64,000 nt of DNA, from assembly GCA_013399855.1 (NCBI GenBank), contig VXAY01005982.1:525952-589951 (forward strand), read 5' to 3'. Below the pieces are notes generated by a model. That model saw nothing but the letters and a program-made list of their open reading frames with translations, searched no databases and had not been told where the DNA came from. The position numbers and the translations under genes are program-made. Below, piece after piece: positions 33,065 through 44,004 of this stretch; within the stretch, counting starts at the first letter, position 1, and each line of letters opens with the position of its first letter. Origin of the DNA: Oxyruncus cristatus (taxonomy: Eukaryota; Chordata; Aves; Passeriformes; Cotingidae).

Positions 33065-35895
33065 CCTGGCACTGGCACGGTGGGTGATGCACCACAGCTG
33101 AGCACCCAGCAGTGCCTGGCCCCCCCGGCAGTACCCGTGGCACAAGGTTGGCAGAGCCCCCTGGGGCTCATCCCACCCTGCCCCTTCCCTGAGGAAGAAC
33201 CCCCCGGCTGCAGGTGCCCCCATCTCCCGCCTGGGAGCACTGCCACCAGCACAGGGCAGCCCGAGAGGACAGTCCCCTGTCACCATCCCTCCGCAGCGGC
33301 TGCAGGGTCCCCTCATCCTGCCCTCTGCACAACAACACTCCCGCCTCACCAGGATATGCCAGGCACAGCGGGAGCCCTCTGCCCCCAACTTGCTACTCTG
33401 GTGACTCCACAGCAATTTGGGGTCCTGCACCATGTCCTGCTGCACTCAAGAGACCCACAAGACCCCCATACCCTCCACTGCTCCCCTTGCCCTGCCACAT
33501 GTCACATCCCAGCCTGGAGCAGCCCTCAGGAAGGGGCCAACATCCCGCCCCACAGAAATTCACCACAGTCCGCCTGAATCCGGCTGGGAACCGCCTGGCC
33601 CCAGCTGGTCTTGTGGTCCACGCAACAGAAACGAGACCCTCTTTATCCCCAGAGAGCACAGAACAGATGGGAACACAACCAACCCCACCATGATTCATCG
33701 GATCACATCACAGGGCACCGGCCCCAAAGTGAGATGGCAATGACGGTAAGTCCTGTTCAGAAAAAGCAAAGGCACAAATCCTGGACAGCACACTCGGACA
33801 CAAAGTTGAGGCAGAGAAGAACGAAAACAAGAAACCTGTAACACGGTGATCCCCGAGTCACAGCCCCCTCCGCAGTTGTCCAACGGGATGCTCCGACAGC
33901 CGGAGCCGGTGTGTGGCCATGCTCCTCACCCCTCGGCTGCAGGGCCCCCGCCTCCCTCGCAGCACGGAGCTGCGCCTGAATGCAAATGATGCTCCGGGAG
34001 AGTGCCAAGAGCTCCTTGTTCCTTCCCCAATTTAGGACACCTCTTGGTGCTGCAGCCCTCAGGAGCTGGCAGGAGGCTGCAAGGGTGCCAGAGGAGATGA
34101 GCCTGCCCAGGGTGACTCTTCGATGGCAAAGCCGCACATTGCAGTGCCCTTTTCCCCTCACTTGGATCTGTTCCCTCAGGACCACAGTCCTGGAGTGCAG
34201 CTCCAAGAGAAACTTCACCTGACAAAAGACTTTCTACCTGCTGCCCTCATGGACACAACCTGGACCTCTAGTGTGTCCCCACACACCATGGCAATGGCAG
34301 GAGAGCTCTCCCCACACTTAGCCCCGCTGTGCTGATTGTAGGCACTGCTGCCTTGGCTCCTGGAGAAAATTCAGGCTCTTCCCAAAGAAGAGCACAAGGA
34401 GAGAGGAGTGACCCCACTGCCGAAGCGAAGAGCCGGGGCACAGGCTGGAGGAGCTGTCGGGAGGCTCAGAATAGCCTCACTGGACCCACCACACTCTTCA
34501 CACAGCCAAAGGGAGCCAGGGATCGTGGTGCACACTGAACTTCCCTGCAGCCATCACGTCAGGGCTGTTGGGCTCTGGCTCCATCCCCTGGCTTACCCCA
34601 TATTCCTCCCAGCTCTGGCTCCCTGACAGGCTCCCGCCAGCGCGAGCAGGTTGCGGCACCGCTGCCACTTCCCGCGGCTCCCACCGTTACTCAGCAGCCG
34701 AGGGAACCGCTCAGAGCTGCAAGGTCACTCAAAAACACCATCTGTCCAAGCACCACTCCTCGCCTTGGGGAGAGCAGCAGAGATAATATTCCAATGTGCT
34801 GAAGGCCATCATGCCCCTCTCCACTGCCCCACTGCGTGTCAGCACCTCGCGCTGCTCACCCGGCCTCAGCTCAGCAAGGGGGAAATCACGGCATCAGTGT
34901 CTGGGGGGAAGGCTGGGGCAGCCCCCCACACCCTCCACACCATGAGGGCACCCAAGGCTCCAGGAGCCAACGGGGAACCCTCTGAGTGCTTGTCACGGGA
35001 TCATGTGTTTGGTGTTGAGGAGAGACCGCCTGTGCCGGCCAGAGCCACTGCCAGCTCCCTGACCCCTGGCTGGCAGCCTCTCTAGTGCCATGGCGGGGGG
35101 GCAATGGGGGTGCAATGCTGGCAGCAATAGTGGGGGTGTAGCCTACGTTGCATGGGGGCAACAAGCCACGGGAGCACCTCAGCACCCCCAGAAATTGCAA
35201 GCTCCAGGTCCCCTCCCCCAGCACCACCTGGGGACTATTTCTGGCCAGCTGAAGTCACTTGCACTTGGGCTCTGAAGTCACATTTGTCTCTGCTTGCGCT
35301 ACTTCTCCTGCACCTCAAAGTGTCACAGCACGGTGCTATCTCTGTCGAGGTGGTTGGCCCCACGCGCTGTGTCCCAGAAGCTCCGGTGTCACTGCTCGCA
35401 GCCAGGACAGCACAGCACGGCACAGGGCTGCCAGCGCCGGCTGGGTGCACGGAGGGACTCACAGCCAGCTGTCACGGGTTTTAGTTGTGTCAAACCACAA
35501 CGCCAGCCCCGACAGTAAATAAATATTTCATTTGAGCTCATTTACAAACGCAACCCTGCGGAGTAAGCCCAGGGCTTGGTGCAACATCCCTCTGCTTGGG
35601 GCAGGGGCGGTGCCCGGCTGTGCCCCTCATCCGTGGGCAGCCCAGCAGCTACTTCCCACATTCACCACCCCGCCATGGCTCCATCCCACCTCTGTGTGGC
35701 CCCCAGCTGCGGTGCTGATGGCAGAGGTGGGCACTGCTCCCAGGGCTGCCCTGCAGTGGGGTTCCCTGCACCCCAGTAGCCCCAAGACCCTTAGCCAGGC
35801 TGGCCCCGTGGCCCTGCAGTGAGTCCTGCTGTGCACAAGATCCCTTCCATATGGGAGCAGGCAGCGGAACTGCCAGCTCCCAGCTCCAGCGCTTG
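33065..35895. other. GC-rich noncoding block, no gene seen
   Basis: The 215-codon frame at 32930-33577 is Pro/His/Ser-rich without domains. A short AT patch at 35512-35545 contains AAATAAATATTTCATTTG. A donor-like GTAAGT occurs at 33746 without supporting coding sequence. Confidence 0.42.
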
Positions 35896-35899
35896 CCGC

Positions 35900-36000
35900 T
35901 ACATCTGGAAACTCTTCTCACCCTTAATTGTTCCTAATGCCTTAACATGCGGAGTGACTAATAAGACACTAATTGGGCAGCGTTAGCAGTGAGCGGAGCA
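35900..36000. other. Small AT-rich island
   Basis: About 100 bp with CCCTTAATTGTTCC (about 35921-35934), TGACTAA (35955-35961, an AP-1-like variant) and ACACTAATTGGG (about 35966-35977). Candidate noncoding element. Confidence 0.35.
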
Positions 36001-36004
36001 GGAG

Positions 36005-36645
36005 CACGCTGGCAGTGCCCTCCCTGCTGAGCCACCAGCTCCCAGCGCTGCACTGCCAGTGCCATAAATCCCCACAAACCCCAGTGCCTTTCCCTGCTCG
36101 GCCTTCCAGGTGCAGTGGGAAACCCTCCTCAGCAGCAGGGAGCACGAAATGCCACCGCTTTTAGCTCTGTCTCATGGTCCCTGTGCCCTGGGAGCTGGTG
36201 GAAGGAGGGCACGAGGCCCCCCCACCCAGCAAGGATGGCCCACACACTGTCACCCCTTGAGCAGAAAGGCACCAGGTCAGCACAACGCCCCACTGCTCCC
36301 CATCGCTGGCACTGCTCGTGGCTGCTGAGTCCTCCTGCCACCGTGCTGCCTCTGGTCACATACGGGCACTGCCAGGACGGGCTTGTGCTTGGCACTGCCC
36401 ACACTGAGCCCAGGCAAGAAGACAAGTGACGAACAGCGGCGGGAACGCACCTGCTCCAGGTGATTTACAGCGGCTGGGGAGCCGGGGCAGAAAACGGCTG
36501 CACTGGGGACCCTCCCATGCCCCAGAGAGACAGGGGTGACAGCCCCCACTGGTGGGGCTGCCCTGTCTCCCTGGGAGCTCCCAGGGGGCTGCCAGCCCTG
36601 CCTGCACATCTGCTGGCAGCACCGCGCTCGCCAGAGCTGCTCGAC
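36005..36645. other. GC-rich noncoding sequence, nothing recognised
   Basis: Overlapping short frames on both strands. No repeat, motif cluster or RNA gene. Confidence 0.4.
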
Positions 36646-36649
36646 AGTG

Positions 36650-36815
36650 GGAAAGAGGCACAAATCTTGTTACACACTGGCTAAGCCTCCCTGGGCATGT
36701 TTTCTATAAATCTCCTGGAATTTATTATATGATAACTAGCCTGGAAAAGCTAAATTAAATCCACAGCCAAGAAACTGACTTTCAAGTGTGACCTAATTTA
36801 GTTGCTGGAAGGGGA
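36650..36815. promoter_or_regulatory. AT-rich island with NKX2-type and nuclear-receptor sites
   Basis: TCAAGTG (36782-36788) is the NKX2 consensus and is followed directly by TGACCT (36789-36794), a nuclear-receptor half-site. GGAATTTATTATATGATAAC and AGCTAAATTAAATCC precede them. Candidate enhancer. Confidence 0.4.
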
Positions 36816-36819
36816 GGGA

Positions 36820-39800
36820 GGGAGCGGGGATCCCGGTGCCAGTCATTCCCGGGATGACCTCCCGGTGCAGCCGCACACCCCCGTCCTCCTCCTCACCGTG
36901 ACTTTGGGGACAGAGCTGTGCAGCCTTTCATGTCTGAGCGGATCTCACACTCCCACTCTCTAGAACAAAAGCGCCTCAAGGGCTCCCCTGTCAGATGTTT
37001 TCCATTGCTCATCTCCAAGTCTTCCTTGAAGGATCACTCTCCTCCCAGGGGGTGCTCTGGCAGGTTTGGGAATGATGGGGAGAGTCACCGCAGGGGCTCT
37101 GCGTTGGCATGTTGCTCCCTGCTCCGGGCTGATCCCCATCAGCCCAGTGAGCCCCGAGCTCGGCACCAGCACCCACACAGTCCATGGCCAGCAGCACACA
37201 GAGAGGTCAGCGAGGGGGATGGCTCTGGGGAGAAAGGGGGAAAGCAGCAGGGAGAAAACCTGGATGGGGAAGAGACTTGACGGCCCGAGCTCAAGTGAGC
37301 CCAGAGCAGGTCCTGGCAGCAATGGCTGCACCAGCCCCGCAGATGAGGTACATGCCCCAGGATGGGCACATCCCTGCCAATGCAGGAGCAAAACATGCAT
37401 CATGGCTGGGGTGACAGCCCCCCAAAAACAGCACAGCCCCAGCCCCAAGAGCCAGACATGACCCAGTACAGTGCAAAGTCCTGGGAGGAACTCCCAGTGC
37501 TCCTGCTTCAGCCAGGGCACCTACGATGGCCAGCTCCAGCACCCCGCAGAGCTGTGGGGCCGGGTAGGGCCGTCACCCCCTCGCCCCAAACCCACCCGAC
37601 CATGGCGCTGCTGGCTCTGGGCAGGAGCAGGTGGCAGGACGCAGGAGCGTGGTGCGGGTGGCGCGGGCAGGGCCCACAGTGAGGGCAGTGTGGGCAGAGT
37701 GGCACCGTGGTGCTCTGGCAGACCCGGGGGTGGGCTCAGGGCTGGCACACGGGCGCGTGCTGTTGTTCTGGAACGGAGTGCACTGGCAGAGCTGCATGTG
37801 GGAAGCTTGCATAATAGTGCCAGCCCACACTACGCCTGCTCCTTCCCAGCATGATCAGCCCCTTGCTTTCATGAGCAATAACATCCACCCAAAGTTTTCT
37901 AAAAGACGAAAAAAAGAGCTTCAAGGTGATGCACAGAGCTCAGCTGCCTTTGCTGCCTCTGAACAGATGAATGCAGCTGGGGAATCCATCTGCACAGCCT
38001 CTCTAATCCCCTGCTCGGGACGACCTGTGTCCCAGAGAGTGATGAGGAGCCTTTAAACTCTCACTCCCATTTCATGATTCCCGAGCAGGCACTTGGGGCT
38101 GGGGCACAGTAGAGGACCCAGTGTGTGGTGAGCGGCACTGCAAGGGGGGCACCCACAACCCCCCACTGCTGGGAGCCAGAGGGTGATGCACAGCTCCATG
38201 GGCATTCACACCTGCCCAGGCACTCCCCTCGGCTCATGCCAGTGGGAGAAGAGCAGTCCCAGCTCTGGGGGTCCCCTCAGTGCAGCAGTTGGTGGGGAGG
38301 GCACTGGAAGACACATGCAGTGGCAGAACAACCCCAAGCAGAGCCCAGTCCCTGGTCACTGTGGCTGCCACAGCGCTGCTGCAACCCCTCTGAGTGCCTG
38401 CTGTGCCCGTGGGTACAGCGCTGGGAAGAAATAGGGACAATGCCTCACCAGGAGGAGAGAATCCTACTGCCTTTGAGAAGTTTAAATTTCAACTCCTCCT
38501 CAAGCTGGTGCCAGCTCCCAGTGCAGGCTGGTGTCAGCACGAGGGGGGTTCCAGTCCGTGTAACATGAACTGACGGGGACGGGTTCAGCCCAGACCACGC
38601 GGAGCCGCGCACGCAGCCCTGAGGGGGGTTTGCAGCACGGTCTGTGCCAGCAGCCGGTTCTCGGCAGGTCCAGCCGGGATGCAACGTGCAGGGCCGTGTG
38701 TGCATCGTGGTCACACACTCCCCTGCCCGTGCTGGGGCACCACCGAGGTCCCACACGCTCTGGGACGCCCGTGCTCCTGCAGCGAGCAGGAGGGAGATGG
38801 CTGGGACTGATCCCTAGGAAGGACCAGACCCCTGCACCCCACATCCCATGAGTACCAAAGCAGGCATGGCTTCTCTTTGTGATGCTCCCCTTTGCCAGGT
38901 CATCGCACAAGAGTCTGGACCCACAGGATCTGTACCCGGTGCCGGTGCAAAGCACCTGGTGGGCTGATTGTGGGCTGTTGCCCCAGGCACAGTCGTGGGA
39001 AGCAGCAGCTTCATCCTCAACCGAAAAATATCTCCATGCCCCTCCCCTACATGGACTGCTGGGTGGGAACAACATACCTGAAGACCAAGAGCAGGTGCCT
39101 CAGGCGCAGTGGCAGGCAGGAGCTCACACTCGTGTTCGCCCCTCAGAGCCGTCAGTAAGAGCCGTTGGGGTCTCACAGCAGCAGCTTCTCAGCCTGAAAG
39201 AGAGAGGGAGAGGCTCCAGTCCCGTCCTTGTGTAGGCACCACCACTAATAACGGAGGAGGACGTGGCAGAGCTCGGCGCCTCAGAACACCATGGCTCCGG
39301 GGACTCACGCACACTTGGCCCACTCTTTCAAACAGCCCAATTATCTCATGGCTGGGGGGCAGCTCTGGAGCAGCCCCTTACATGTGCAGAGGCAGGACCC
39401 TGCCCACCGGCAAAGCCCCCCAAGAGGGGGAAGCACGGCCCTGGAGAATGGGGTTTGGCTGCACAGGGCGCACGGGAAATCCCCAGCTCAGGATCCCCAG
39501 CGGGACACATCCTGGTCTCTGCACAGACACAGGATGCTGAGGCTGGTCCTGCCTCCCCAAAAGCACCAGCCCTAGCCTCAGATGAGCACCTGGGATGGAG
39601 ACAAGGAAAGGCAAAGACTTCCTAAGGGAAAAAACACCTGTTCCCCCAAAGGCTCCCAGAGGCTGCCCACAGCCCCACATTTACTTTTCCCCAACCAGGT
39701 TGAACGGGAAATAATTTAACAGCTTGTCCCTGATTTTAATGGGACTTTTTCCCCGTTCCCCTGGGCAGCCCATTCTTCACAGCACAGAACAGTGATGCCC

Positions 39801-40995
39801 CCCCTGCACTTCAGCCAGGCAGCCCCCCTGCCTGCCATGAGTTATGACGCCTGCACCGTGCAGTGGGATGGGCTTGGAGCACCAGCTCCGCACTGGGAGC
39901 TGAGATTTATCCCCTCAGCAGAACAGGGGCAGAGGCCGGGAGATAAGTCACAGCAGAACTGCGGGAGCGGCGCTCAAGGTCCTCCAAGGTTGGCTCATTA
40001 AAAACCGAGGAGAAGAGGAAGGAAAAATCTGCCCACAGTCGTGGGGCTGCAAATCCCCCTCCTGCTACCAAACCAACCATGGCCAAGAGGGAGGTGGGAA
40101 GGGAGTCAGGACCCCCAGGCCACCTCTGCAGCAATCCCAGGGCAGCCTACTGGCCCGGACCCGGAGAAGCCACCACGTCCCCCAAACACCATCCCAGCAA
40201 ATCCCAATAACAACAGCAGCACAGGGCCCAGACAAGGATGTGCTTCCCAGCAGAGCAGGAGCAGGGAGCCAGTACGGAGCCAAGGGCAACACACAGAGCT
40301 GCTCAGATGCTGGCCCCAGGAGCAGCTGGAGATGCACACACTGGGACTGGCACCAGCAGTCACCCAGCATTCCAAGCCCACTGCTGGGAGCGGGCACCAT
40401 CCCTGCAATGGGCACCATACCAGTTTGGGGACAGACCAAAAAAAACCCACAGAGATGCACTGAACATCAAAGGCACTCCCCAGCCTCCCCAAAGTTGCTG
40501 GAATTCCCCTCCTGTCTCATTAGTCCTGCTCATTAGGCTCTGCTCCTGATCAGCAGGCAGAGCTAGAGCTCAGTGCAGCATCATGCTCACTGGCCCCTCC
40601 ATCCCAGCCCCTTTAATGCTGGTCTGTCACAGTCGGTCCCCTAAGGCCCCCTTGGTGTCCTCAACTCCCCCGTTGGTTGCCCCCTAATACCCCCTTGGCT
40701 GTCCCCTCCAGCAGGCACTGCCACCAGCCTCTCTTCCCTCTGCCCTGGATGGTTTGTGTGTGACCAGGAACTGCAGCTGAGCCAGGGGTTCACTGGGGAC
40801 TCACACAGTGGGTTTGCCCAACACTGAACCACCCATGCATGTGCAGTGAGCGGAGGACATGATAAACACTGGGAAAATCCAACAGCATCCCTGAAACAAG
40901 CTGAACACAGCAGGATTTTTTTCAGCACCTTCTATTTTCAAAAGCAAAGCCACGTGTGTGCTGGGGATGGTGTGTTCCCCACTGGTGTCGGGGGC
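36820..40995. other. Long GC-rich noncoding block, no gene seen
   Basis: Minor AT patches occur at 37865-37925 and 39690-39745. Frames of 120-191 codons (for example 36960-37520 and 38500-39075, both minus) overlap others and show no domains. Around 40640-40710 a CCCCCTTGG-type motif recurs in a loose, degenerate way. Confidence 0.42.
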
Positions 40996-40999
40996 CCAG

Positions 41000-41056
41000 C
41001 AGCATCCCTCACCTGCCAACAGCATCCCTTACCACTGGCAGCATCCCTGCAGCACC
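41000..41056. repeat. About 20-bp tandem repeat, three imperfect copies
   Basis: Copies starting CAGCATCCCT at 41000, 41020 and 41039, diverging in their second halves. Confidence 0.65.
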
Positions 41057-41059
41057 CCC

Positions 41060-41635
41060 CTGCAGGGAAAGCAATCCAGCCCCAGGAGGGATGGGAAAGT
41101 AGATCGCAGATCCCCATGGGGCATCTCCCCCAGGAGCCACCGGGCTTTTACTACACACTAAACCACAGCGATTAGATCGACAAGCCAACCCCTGGAAGGC
41201 TGAGAGGTTTTATCAAAGCCAGCAGCACCCCAGGGAGGAGATGGAAAGATGATGCAGCTGCCCGCAGCATCTGCAATCCCAAGGCCAGCCTGGCAGCTGC
41301 TGCGGAAGGGAGCAGAACCGGGGCTGTACCTGCTCATTTTCGGGAGGCTGAGCCCCTGCCACTGCCCCTGAGCTCCCATGAGGATGCTGGTCCCTGGTCC
41401 TAGCCCAGCACCTTCTGCCAGACCCCACCATGGCAATGGGGTGGCAAAGAAATGGCCCTCAGCAGGACAGGGCTGGGGGTGCAGTGGGGGCCTGGGGGGT
41501 GGGTGCCCACAGTGGTTTTCCCTGGATTGCAGAGGAGGGGGGAGAGGAATTTTCTTTCAGCAGCAAACTCACTGAAGCAGCACTTGGTGCCTGTGCAGCC
41601 CGAGATACAGCTCCTGCTCCAGCCCAACCAGGAGC
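41060..41635. other. Mixed noncoding sequence, nothing recognised
   Basis: Short AT patch around 41150-41220. No coding or repeat signature. Confidence 0.38.
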
Positions 41636-41639
41636 TATT

Positions 41640-41890
41640 TCCCACTTATCTCTGCCGTGGCTGATATCTGTGCAGCAGAAGACGGCACTCAGTAATAGGA
41701 TTTTGATGCTAAACAGAAGATGTTTTTTCCCTGGGTCTCACTTACGTCACACCTGGAGGTATCCATGGCCATGGAGGTGACACAGAGGAAGGCTAAAGAG
41801 TTTCAACTCTTGCGCTGAGGGAGCAGCTTCTCCTTTAGCTGCAAAACAGCAGAATTTCAGTGATCTAATATTAGCTGCCCGCATCGTGCC
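41640..41890. promoter_or_regulatory. Candidate enhancer with overlapping CRE and T-box sites and short palindromes
   Basis: TTACGTCA (41742-41749) is a CREB/ATF consensus and overlaps TCACACCT (41747-41754), a T-box site. A perfect 12-bp palindrome CCATGGCCATGG follows (41763-41774), then an inverted repeat AAGAGTT-TC-AACTCTT (41796-41811). TCTAATATTAGC closes the element (about 41863-41874). This density of structured motifs is unusual for neutral sequence. Confidence 0.45.
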
Positions 41891-41984
41891 CCCATCCCAG
41901 CACAGCCGTGGGAAGAGGAGGGAGGAGAGCACGGCCCCGCTACTGCAGCTCAGCTGATCCCCCTGGGGATGTGCTGGGGAAGCC

Positions 41985-42044
41985 TGTACCCCATGGGCAT
42001 CACCTGCACCCCATGGGCATCATCCACTCCCCGTGGGCATCACC
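41985..42044. repeat. 20-bp tandem repeat, three copies
   Basis: Units at 41985, 42005 and 42025 share the central CCATGGGCATCA (third copy CCGTGGGCATCA). A small minisatellite. Confidence 0.82.
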
Positions 42045-42049
42045 CGCTC

Positions 42050-42940
42050 CCAGCACTTCCCCAGCCCTGGGCACTGCTGTCAACTGCATCCCGTGCCACG
42101 GGGACCACCCACACATCACAGCAGCAGCAGCGGCACGAAGCCAGGCTTGGGTGGTGCAGCCACACTCACAGCTGCCTCAGGGAAAGGGGAGGAAGGCTTG
42201 TCACCTCCCTGCCACCCTCCTCTCTATCTGAGTGAAAGGAAGGTCCCACGCACCCCCCGCTGCTGAAGACTGGGAAAGTCTCTGCCTGCCACAGACAAAA
42301 CTGGAGCGATGGGAACCACCCCCGCCGGGCGCAGGTGACATCTCACCCGTGGGAACGCTGCCGGCGCGGCGTCAGGGCTGTCACTGCTCCCACGGCACAA
42401 ACTGGGTGACGAAGGGCACCGTGGCAGAAAAGCCACAGGCTGGTGGTGGTGGGAGAGTCTGGCCAAGGCCAAGGTCAGTGTGTCAGGCTGGACTCCAGCA
42501 CACTGGGCCAGGCTGACCACAGCCGTGCCAAGAGGTGCTCGCAGGGCGCGCAGTGACTGTGGGGTGCACGCTGACCACGGGGTGCACGGTGCTCGTGGGG
42601 CCCCACACTGACCACAGGGTCCCGCAGCCCCACAGCGAGCAGCTCCAGCCCTGGCAGCGATGGTGCCCAGGGAAGCAGGTGCCCAGGCCAGCCCCTCTCC
42701 AGCTGACCCGAGGAGCGCCCCAGCACCACGGGGAGGGAAGCACAGCAGTGTGCAGGCAAGCACAGCATTGGTACAGCTGTGCCACAACACACCCCATCCC
42801 ACATGGACTGTGTGTGGGCAGCATATGCCCCAGAGCCAGGGCAGTGTGGGCAGCCCCTGCAGCAGGGACAGGGGTGCCAGCAGCCAGGCCAGCCCCTGCT
42901 GTGGGGACAGGGATGCCAGGAGCCGGTCACAGTCTGTTTT
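42050..42940. other. GC-rich noncoding block, no gene seen
   Basis: A 247-codon minus-strand frame (42224-42967) is Leu/Ala/Cys/Pro-rich without domain features. The region 42545-42640 carries degenerate GGGGTGCACGNTGACCACG-like repeats, which contribute to the frame. Confidence 0.42.
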
Positions 42941-42944
42941 CCTG

Positions 42945-43450
42945 CACAAGTGCATTAAGCATTCCACACAGCACTTTTGCTGTAAATCACTTCCTATTCA
43001 GGCTCACTGCTGAGGGTCTCTGAAGGTCGATTTTCCATGGTTATGACAACAAAAACTAAAATTGGGTCAAACCTGAAAGGTATTATCTTCCTCCAAGCTG
43101 CTAAATGCACAATAGTAATGAGGTTGGTTAAGCAGTTCACCCCCAGCCCGCATTATTTGCTCTGAAGATGTATTAACCAGTTAAATGAGCGTGATAAGGC
43201 AGCTCTGCTCATTCCTCCCACCAGCTGCACGGAAGATCTGAGGTTCTGGGTCTCTGTATCCTGGCTAATAACTGAGACCGCAGCCCCGACGACAAAGGCG
43301 GCCGCGCCACACCGCTCCGGGCCAGGCTCTGCCCGGCCTGACCCGCGGGAACACAAAGGGAACTTTAAAGGCATCCTGCGGCTCAGAGCCATTGGAAAAA
43401 ATAATTATCCTTCCTCCTCCCCTTTCTCTTTCTTCTTCTTAACGCTCTCC
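42945..43450. promoter_or_regulatory. Long AT-rich island with a GATA site and CpG-rich centre
   Basis: AT-rich sequence to about 43240 includes GTAATGAGGTTGGTTAAGC (about 43115-43133), ATGTATTAACCAGTTAAATG (about 43168-43187) and a perfect GATA site TGATAAG (43192-43198). A CpG-rich patch (about 43275-43350, with GCGGCCGC) follows, then GGAAAAAATAATTATCC (about 43393-43409). Candidate enhancer cluster. Confidence 0.42.
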
Positions 43451-43454
43451 CCCA

Positions 43455-43785
43455 TCCAACCTCCTGATGAAAGAACGAACCCGCCACCCGCCCCAGCAGA
43501 GGCGGTTTAGCAGCATCCCTGTGCCAGGATGGGGGATTATCCCGGGCAAACACATGCAGCTGACCCGGCTGCCACTGCTGGACATGGGACCAGGGGGGCA
43601 AAACTCACCCAACCCCCTTGTAAGTATTGGAGGTCACCTCACAATGGTACCCAAAAGATGCTGCATGCCCAGGGCAGAGCTCTCTGTACGGACCTGCTGT
43701 AGGAAGTGCGGGGCTAAGGCTGCCTAGGGCACCCACCTTGGGAATCCCCACCCCAGCAGGGCTGTGGGGCTGGTTGTGGGACACA
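43455..43785. other. Mixed noncoding sequence, nothing recognised
   Basis: Only short overlapping frames without domains. Confidence 0.38.
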
Positions 43786-43789
43786 GAAA

Positions 43790-44000
43790 ACATTTGTTTT
43801 TACAGGATTTCTGCTGTTTTTCCTAAAACAAACACTCATTAATTTAAATATAACTGATGTAAACAAGCACGACCCTAAAATCCATGTGCAGCTGTATGGA
43901 ACGGGGGAGAGGGAGGAAGGGAGGGAGGGAAAAAGGGAGGGAGGGAGGGAGGGAAAACACTTTAATTAATCCCTAAAATGAATAAGATGGGAAAACTCGA
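43790..44000. other. AT-rich flanks around a GGGA simple repeat
   Basis: CTCATTAATTTAAATATAAC (about 43835-43854) and CTTTAATTAATCCC (about 43960-43973) flank the purine repeat. The two flanks might be one noncoding element interrupted by repeat expansion. Confidence 0.35.
43903..43956. repeat. (GGGA)n simple repeat
   Basis: GGGA tetranucleotides interrupted by short A runs over about 54 bp. The G runs are only three long but numerous, so G-quadruplex formation is possible. Confidence 0.88.
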
Positions 44001-44004
44001 ACTG

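Noticed and set aside
42224..42967. 247-codon minus-strand frame
   Set aside because: Part of it comes from degenerate GGGGTGCACG repeats near 42545-42640; no domain.
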